64,000 nt of DNA from Deltaproteobacteria bacterium (GTDB taxonomy: Bacteria > Myxococcota > Kuafuiibacteriia > Kuafuiibacteriales > Kuafuiibacteriaceae). The stretch lies in contig JADJBV010000002.1 of assembly GCA_016703535.1 (NCBI GenBank), positions 1,488,001-1,552,000 of the forward strand. The letters are read 5' to 3'. This document shows positions 59,438 through 64,000 of the stretch, in pieces. Position 1 is the first letter of the stretch. The number at the start of each line of letters is the position of its first letter. The position numbers and the translations under genes are program-made. The notes beneath the pieces are model-generated. The model was not told the DNA's origin. It was given only the letters and a program-made list of their open reading frames with translations, and ran no database searches.

Positions 59438-60703
59438 TTAGGGCCGGGTCGAGAGGGTGACGTCGACCGCTTCCGGGGGCCCTTGGGCGGCCCGGGTCGC
59501 GACCAGAGCGCCAGTCAGGCCGAGGGTCGCGATCCCACACACCGCCCAAAACCAGGGCTGCTCCCAAAAGCCCCGGGCCTCGGGGATCGGCTCGAGGGTG
59601 GTGGCCCAACTTCCCTCTCCCAACATCGAAGGGGCCAGGCCCACGGAGTGGGGGGCGTCGACTTCACAACGCAGGAGCCGGTTCAGCGTCTGTCGCAACG
59701 CGGTGGGGCTTGGGCTTTCGGTGTGGGTGCGGCCGAAGCCCGCCAGGTGGAAGGTGATGGCCACCGTCGGGGTCCCGGTGGGGCTCAAGGTCGAGGCCAA
59801 ACCCAGCTCGGCGAGCAACACCTTGTCCGCGTCCCCGCGACGCTCCAACAACTTGAGGGCCGAACCCAGCTCACCGCCGGAGCGGATCGCCAAGGCCAAG
59901 GCCCGGATGTTTCCGATCTCCTGATCGGGATCGAGGGGGGCGGCCAACTCCACGTCTTTGGCGGGCGCGATCTCCACGGTGGTCGCGTAGCTGAGGCGCC
60001 CGGGCGCGCTGACCCGCAAGAGCCGTCGACCCGCGCCCACCGCGTCCAAGGTCACCGGCGTGGTGCCGATCGATCGGCCGTCCAAGAACACCTCACCTTG
60101 TACGCCCGGCGTGCCGCTCTTCACCAAAAGCCGTCCGACCGGGCGCAGGTTTTCGGCGGCCCGCACCGCCGCCACCTCGGCCACCAAACGCGGCGAAAAA
60201 CGATCGGAGGCCGGCTGCAAGTTGGGCTCGAGATCCAAGGCCCTTCGCAGCCGCTGCCGGGCCGCGTCCACCCGATCCCGGGCCAGATAGATCGCGCCGG
60301 CCAACAGGTGGGCCTTCGAAGACAACTCGATCGCCTCGGTCTCTTGTTGGGCCGCCGCCAACTTGCTGGTGACGTTGGCGATGATCGACAGCGCCACCTC
60401 GTCGTCGAGCTCCCGGAAGCGATCTTCGGCGCGCTGCATCTGCACCCGAGCGTCGAGGACCACCTTCTCTCGGGCCTCTTGGCCACCTTCGGCGTTGAGG
60501 GCTCGGGCCGAAGCGGCGGAGGGCATCAGGCGCAGTTCGTTGGCCACCGCCTTCCGCACCGCCCGATCCATGGGGGCCCGGTGGCGCTCCAGGGCCGGGT
60601 CGATCGGCACCACCACCAAAAGGACCTTGGTGTCCTTCTTCAGGGTGGGACAGGCGCCCGCGGCGGGATCGGCCGCGACCAAGGTGAGGAGCAACGACAA
60701 CAT
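59438..60703 (-). CDS. exported PEGA-domain protein with C-terminal membrane anchor
   Basis: A 421-residue protein with an N-terminal signal (MLSLLLTLVAADPAAGA). Residues ~20-165 are helical, with TPR-like units (SKAHLLAGAIYLARDRVDAA), residues ~195-260 a PEGA domain (LLVKSGTPGVQGEVFLDG), and ~270-360 a further beta-rich part. A C-terminal hydrophobic helix (~388-408, FWAVCGIATLGLTGALVAT) suggests anchoring. It is 3 bases after the HD-GYP gene stop, so the two are cotranscribed and may be functionally linked: a periplasmic sensor and a cytoplasmic cyclic-di-GMP phosphodiesterase. That link is inference. Confidence 0.75.
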   Translation of the reverse strand: MLSLLLTLVAADPAAGACPTLKKDTKVLLVVVPIDPALERHRAPMDRAVRKAVANELRLMPSAASARALNAEGGQEAREKVVLDARVQMQRAEDRFRELDDEVALSIIANVTSKLAAAQQETEAIELSSKAHLLAGAIYLARDRVDAARQRLRRALDLEPNLQPASDRFSPRLVAEVAAVRAAENLRPVGRLLVKSGTPGVQGEVFLDGRSIGTTPVTLDAVGAGRRLLRVSAPGRLSYATTVEIAPAKDVELAAPLDPDQEIGNIRALALAIRSGGELGSALKLLERRGDADKVLLAELGLASTLSPTGTPTVAITFHLAGFGRTHTESPSPTALRQTLNRLLRCEVDAPHSVGLAPSMLGEGSWATTLEPIPEARGFWEQPWFWAVCGIATLGLTGALVATRAAQGPPEAVDVTLSTRP

Positions 60704-60706
60704 GGA

Positions 60707-62218
60707 TCAGGGCACCGGCAGGCCGAAGGCGCGCAAATATACCTTGGCGTCGACAAAGATCGAGTAGAGCTCCGGATCGAGGGCCCCGGCCTTCACCTCA
60801 GCGCCCAAGATGTCCAGGGCCCGTTCGGCGGGCATCGCCTTTTTGTAGGGTCGATCGGCGGCGGTGAGGGCGTCGTAGATGTCGGCGATGGTCATGATCC
60901 GAGTTTGGACCGGGAGCTCTTTGGCCGGCACACCCAGCGGATAACCTCGGCCACCCAACTTCTCGTGGTGACCGTGGGCGATCTCCGGCACCCGGGCCAG
61001 ATCTTTGGTCCAGGGGATGGTCTTGAGGAATCGATAGGTGTGGGTGACGTGGCTCTCGATCTCTCGGCGTTCGTCGACGTTGAGGCTGCCGCGACCGATC
61101 GAGAGGTTGGCGCACTCGTCGTCTTCCAGGAGCGGCTGGGGCTGGCCCCGGGAGTTCAGGTAACGCAGGCCCTTGATCTCCGAGAGCCGCTCGAAGCCAC
61201 CTTGTTCGAGCACCGTGGGTTGGTTGCAGCGCCGAATGAAGTCGAGCAATTCGTCCAGTTGGCTGAGGCGGGTTCGAAGTTCGGCCTGGGTGCGTTCGAT
61301 CTTCGCGGCGTCACCGCGCTCCCGCAACAACGCCAGCTCTTCCCGGAGCGCCTCCACCTCGGCGGCCCGTCGGGCCTCTTCGAAGCGGGCCTCGACCCGT
61401 TGGAGTTGGGCCGGGAACAACTTGTTGGCCTTGAGCAACACGTGTTCGCGGACGCCGACCTTGCCAAAGTCGTGCAGCAGGGCCGCGTACCGCAGCTCCC
61501 GCTCCTCCACCGGCGAAAAGCGCAGGTCTCGGTAAGCGCCGGTCGATCGCTCCAGGCTCTGCAGCAGGCTCACCGAAAGATCGGCGACCCGGCCCGAGTG
61601 ACCGGCGGTGGTTGGATCCCGGGACTCGATGGCGGTGACGCTGGCCTGCACGAAGCCCTCGAAGAGCCGCTCGATCTCTTCATAGAGGTTGGCGTTTTCG
61701 ATCGCCGCCGCGGCGTTGGCGCCGAAGGCCATCAACAGCTCTTCGTCTTCGGCGGTGAAGGGACCGTCTTGGTGGTTGAGGGCCTGCACCACCCCCACCG
61801 GGACTCCCCGGCTGCCCAACATCGGCACGCAGAGGATCGAGTGGGTGTGATAACCGGTGGTCTTGTCGATGGTCGGGTTGAAGCGCGGATCCGCGTAGGC
61901 GTCCGGGATGTTCAGGGGCCGCCCGGTCTCGGCCACGTGCCCGGCGATGCCCCGGCCCATCGGCATTCGGATCATCTCTCGTTCACCCAAGGCGATCTTG
62001 CTGAGCAGGTGGGTCCGATCGCGATCGATGATAAAAAGTGAACCCCGATCGGCGTCCACCGTTTTGGTCGACTCGGCCAAGATCAGATCGAGGAGCACGT
62101 CCAGGTGTCGCTCCCGGGTCAGGGCGGTGGTCACCTCCAGGAGCGAGGTCAACTTCTGGTTGCGGCGCAAAAGGCGCGCCCGGACCGTGGCGTCGTCCTC
62201 AGGAGGGGCACCGCTCAC
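60707..62218 (-). CDS. GAF / HD-GYP cyclic-di-GMP phosphodiesterase with expanded insert
   Basis: A 503-residue protein. Residues ~25-185 are a GAF sensor domain (LLDLILAESTKTVDADRGSL, SILCVPMLG). An HD-GYP domain follows: the metal-binding HD in LLHDFGKVGV (~248) and the GYP signature HHEKLGGRGYPLG (~405) are intact. Between the HD and GYP halves lies an insert of ~95 residues containing a probable coiled coil (EEARRAAEVEALREELALL). HD-GYP enzymes hydrolyse cyclic di-GMP to GMP. The start is GTG; the upstream bases contain TAGAAC-17-TAGCCT-6-GTG without a Shine-Dalgarno. It is followed by the PEGA protein. Confidence 0.9.
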   Translation of the reverse strand: MSGAPPEDDATVRARLLRRNQKLTSLLEVTTALTRERHLDVLLDLILAESTKTVDADRGSLFIIDRDRTHLLSKIALGEREMIRMPMGRGIAGHVAETGRPLNIPDAYADPRFNPTIDKTTGYHTHSILCVPMLGSRGVPVGVVQALNHQDGPFTAEDEELLMAFGANAAAAIENANLYEEIERLFEGFVQASVTAIESRDPTTAGHSGRVADLSVSLLQSLERSTGAYRDLRFSPVEERELRYAALLHDFGKVGVREHVLLKANKLFPAQLQRVEARFEEARRAAEVEALREELALLRERGDAAKIERTQAELRTRLSQLDELLDFIRRCNQPTVLEQGGFERLSEIKGLRYLNSRGQPQPLLEDDECANLSIGRGSLNVDERREIESHVTHTYRFLKTIPWTKDLARVPEIAHGHHEKLGGRGYPLGVPAKELPVQTRIMTIADIYDALTAADRPYKKAMPAERALDILGAEVKAGALDPELYSIFVDAKVYLRAFGLPVP

Positions 62219-62224
62219 CGGCCG

Positions 62225-62253
62225 AGGCTACCACCCGTTAGACCGAGGTTCTA
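62225..62253 (-). promoter_or_regulatory. promoter for HD-GYP gene
   Basis: On the minus strand TAGAAC (62248-62253), 17 bases, TAGCCT (62225-62230), then exactly 6 bases to the GTG at 62218, the spacing expected for a leaderless mRNA. Confidence 0.4.
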
Positions 62254-62280
62254 TGGAGGGTAGGACCAAACGCCCGAGTT

Positions 62281-63531
62281 TCAGCGGGTGTCATAACCGA
62301 CGACCACCGTGCGCCGCACGCCTGGCGTCCGACCCAACTCTTGGACCCGGCGGGCCTCGGCGCTGGTCACCACCACCAACGCTTTGGGGGGCACCATCAG
62401 GGCCCGGACCGCCGCCTCGATCGCCGGATCTTCCAGGGCCAAGATCGCCGCCGACAACTCGCCCGGTTCTTCGGCGGGCCGGCCCCAAAGCCGGGCGTTC
62501 AACACCGTGCGGGCGAGGTGGGACGGATCCCGAAGGGCCGCCGCGGCGTCGCTGGCGGCCAAGGTCCGGGCCCGTTGGATCGCCGCCGCGTCCAACTTCG
62601 GAGGCCGCGAAAGGGCCGGCAGGAGGGTGCTCAACAACGCGGCCGGGGTGGGGGTCTTTGCCAAGATCAAGAGGCTGGGGGCGTTGGGGGGCCCCAGGAC
62701 CTCGGCGCGGATCGGCGCACCGTCCACCGACGCCCCGAGGAGCCCGGCCCGGCCCGACAAACACGCGGCCGCCACCGCCCAAGCCGCCGGCGACGGGCCC
62801 AGGCCCAATCGTGCCCCGATCGCCAAGGTGGCCACCGAACGTTCGGGCTTGTCGATGACCATCAGGTCGAGGGTCGGCGGCGGCGGGCCCATCGAAGGGG
62901 TTTTGGTCGCGGCCGCACACTCGGGGAGATCGCGAGACAGGCTTGTCAACCTAACTTGCACTTCGTTCGGCACCGGACCCGCCACCACCAGGTGCAGGTT
63001 CTGCTTGCAGATCACCCTCCGTTGCCAGGCCAACAGCTCGTCGGCGGACACCGCCACCAGCTCGGCGGCTTGCCCGTAACGATCGACCCCGGTGGGCCGA
63101 CCCCCGTAGAGGGCCCGCTCCAGCTCGAAGCGGGCCAGGGTCGGGTCCTGGTCGAGGAGTTGACGTCGCAGCTCCACCGCTCGGGCCACCGCAAGTTCGG
63201 CGGCGGGCCGATCGAAGCGCCGCACGAAGGCCGTCAGCAGCGGCTCGAGTTCGGTCTCGAGGTTCGCCGGGTGCAAGCCACCTTGCAAAACCAGGCCGGC
63301 CTCGCTGAGCCCCAAGGTCCAGCCGGGCGGCAGTCGAGGGAGGTTGATCGCCGCCGCGGCTTGCCCCGCCAGCGCCAGGCCCGCTTTTCCGGGGGGATCG
63401 GCGGGGATCTTGAAGCCCACCGCCACCTCCACCCAAGGAACGACCCCGGTCTCGACCGCGCAGAGTTCGCCCCCTCCGGCCAGGGCCTGACACTGGGGCG
63501 CGGCCACCAACCACCAAAGTAAGGGGATCAT
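62281..63531 (-). CDS. M16-peptidase-like protein without zinc motif
   Basis: A 416-residue exported protein with a signal peptide (MIPLLWWLVAAPQCQALAGG). The arrangement resembles the M16 (insulinase/processing peptidase) fold: FELERALYGGRPTGVDRYGQ and NLHLVVAGPV are typical of the first half, and LLGASVDGAPIRAEVLG lies in the C-terminal half. The HXXEH zinc-binding motif is absent, so it is probably a non-catalytic partner. It begins in an ATGA overlap with the gene upstream (63528-63531), which encodes another M16 protein. M16 proteins often work as an active/inactive pair. The fold is inferred from pattern. Confidence 0.7.
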   Translation of the reverse strand: MIPLLWWLVAAPQCQALAGGGELCAVETGVVPWVEVAVGFKIPADPPGKAGLALAGQAAAAINLPRLPPGWTLGLSEAGLVLQGGLHPANLETELEPLLTAFVRRFDRPAAELAVARAVELRRQLLDQDPTLARFELERALYGGRPTGVDRYGQAAELVAVSADELLAWQRRVICKQNLHLVVAGPVPNEVQVRLTSLSRDLPECAAATKTPSMGPPPPTLDLMVIDKPERSVATLAIGARLGLGPSPAAWAVAAACLSGRAGLLGASVDGAPIRAEVLGPPNAPSLLILAKTPTPAALLSTLLPALSRPPKLDAAAIQRARTLAASDAAAALRDPSHLARTVLNARLWGRPAEEPGELSAAILALEDPAIEAAVRALMVPPKALVVVTSAEARRVQELGRTPGVRRTVVVGYDTR

Positions 63532-64000
63532 GGGCGTGGCCTCACTTCCACCTTCGGAGCGGGTGGGGGCCGGGCCAACACCACCGTCGGTCGACTCGCC
63601 CCGATGCCCTGGGCGACCACCTGGCGCAGGGCGGTCTCGGGCAACTCATCCAAGTAGTTCAGGCCCAGCTCCAGGTGATCGAGCTCGCCGGCGCCGAACA
63701 ACACCTCGGCGATCTTGCCCCCTCGGCCGGTGATCGAAGCCAAGGCGCTTAGGTGTCGCTGCCTGAGCGCGACCCGGGCCCGCTCCAACTCTAGGCCGGT
63801 GGTTTGTCCAGCCCCGATCGCCCGCAGCTCCGACTCGATCGCGGTCATGGCTTGGCTGGAGGTCGCCGTGTTCTCCAACGCCACCAAGATCTCGAGCTCC
63901 AGCGCCCCGGCCCTGGGCCCGACCCGAGAGGTGACCGCGGCGCCCAAGCCACTGCCCGACGTCCCGCCCAACCTTCGGCCCAGCCGGCTCTCTTGGCCGT
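63528..64000 (-). CDS. M16-family peptidase, C-terminal fragment (cut by window edge)
   Basis: The frame remains open to the last base, so the gene begins outside the window; about 157 C-terminal residues are seen. The visible part fits the M16 C-terminal domain (ESRLGRRLGGTSGSGLGAAV at its start, then RARVALRQRHLSALASITG and LNYLDELPETALRQVVAQGI). The zinc-binding half is not in the window, so activity cannot be judged. It is coupled to the inactive-looking M16 protein downstream by a 4-base overlap. The TTG that begins an open frame at 63971 is not a likely start. Confidence 0.72.
   Translation of the reverse strand, partial: GQESRLGRRLGGTSGSGLGAAVTSRVGPRAGALELEILVALENTATSSQAMTAIESELRAIGAGQTTGLELERARVALRQRHLSALASITGRGGKIAEVLFGAGELDHLELGLNYLDELPETALRQVVAQGIGASRPTVVLARPPPAPKVEVRPRP

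Noticed and set aside
63528..63971. A short M16 gene starting at TTG 63971
   Set aside because: The frame continues unbroken to the window end with family-like sequence, so this is the tail of a longer gene.

Overview
The window comes from a GC-rich chromosome that looks like a myxobacterium-type deltaproteobacterium (Myxococcota or a close relative such as Bradymonadota). The grounds are three Ser/Thr kinase-fold proteins, PEGA-domain proteins, many TPR proteins, a TPR-DUF4388 protein, HD-GYP signalling, numerous secreted or lipid-anchored proteins with Cys-rich or Asp-Thr-Gly repeats, and almost exclusive G/C at third codon positions. This placement is inference from gene content; there is no rRNA in the window.

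Layout. 1-2362 is the integrase-side end of an integrated element (ParB-like, excisionase-like, tyrosine recombinase) abutting a tRNA-Gly(CCC). 2532-8136 holds core-type and stress genes: a hemerythrin/di-iron metallo-beta-lactamase fusion, a cyclophilin, two universal stress proteins, a TPR protein and a B3/B4 editing-like protein. 8193-21952 is a mixed region of secreted lipoproteins, a DnaJ-like protein, a predicted pseudokinase with a FliK/T3SS-like partner, a CPBP protease, an M32 carboxypeptidase and two alpha/alpha-toroid proteins. 22022-25481 encodes a SulP transporter and a TPR-DUF4388 protein. 25674-31867 is a compact operon: membrane Ser/Thr kinase, PEGA protein, periplasmic binding lipoprotein and TonB-dependent receptor. 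31872-36384 carries a methyltransferase, hemL, a small orphan and a second membrane kinase with PEGA repeats. 36456-44235 is a translationally coupled trio: a giant TPR membrane protein, a cyclic-nucleotide-domain/four-cluster Fe-S/membrane redox protein, and a beta-helix lipoprotein. An exact FNR-type box precedes two orphan genes (44401-45645), followed by two Crp/Fnr regulators flanking a Rossmann protein. 49278-57206 has a very large M48 peptidase, an SCP2-domain protein coupled to an extended glycogen synthase, and three small orphans. 57299-59284 is groESL, followed by a PEGA/HD-GYP pair and two M16-like genes, the last cut by the window edge.

How it fits together. Two candidate systems stand out: the kinase/PEGA/binding-protein/TonB-receptor operon, which reads as an outer-membrane uptake or sensing path tied to a cytoplasmic kinase, and the TPR/Fe-S/beta-helix trio near an FNR box and two Crp/Fnr regulators, which reads as a redox-responsive envelope module. 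A third signal concerns gene expression. About ten genes without a Shine-Dalgarno sequence have -35/-10 hexamers 17-18 bases apart ending 6-11 bases before the start codon, which suggests widespread leaderless or near-leaderless transcription. Within clusters, genes are often joined by 4-base ATGA/GTGA overlaps. There is no CRISPR array, rRNA or intact insertion sequence, and no gene-free stretch longer than about 300 bases.
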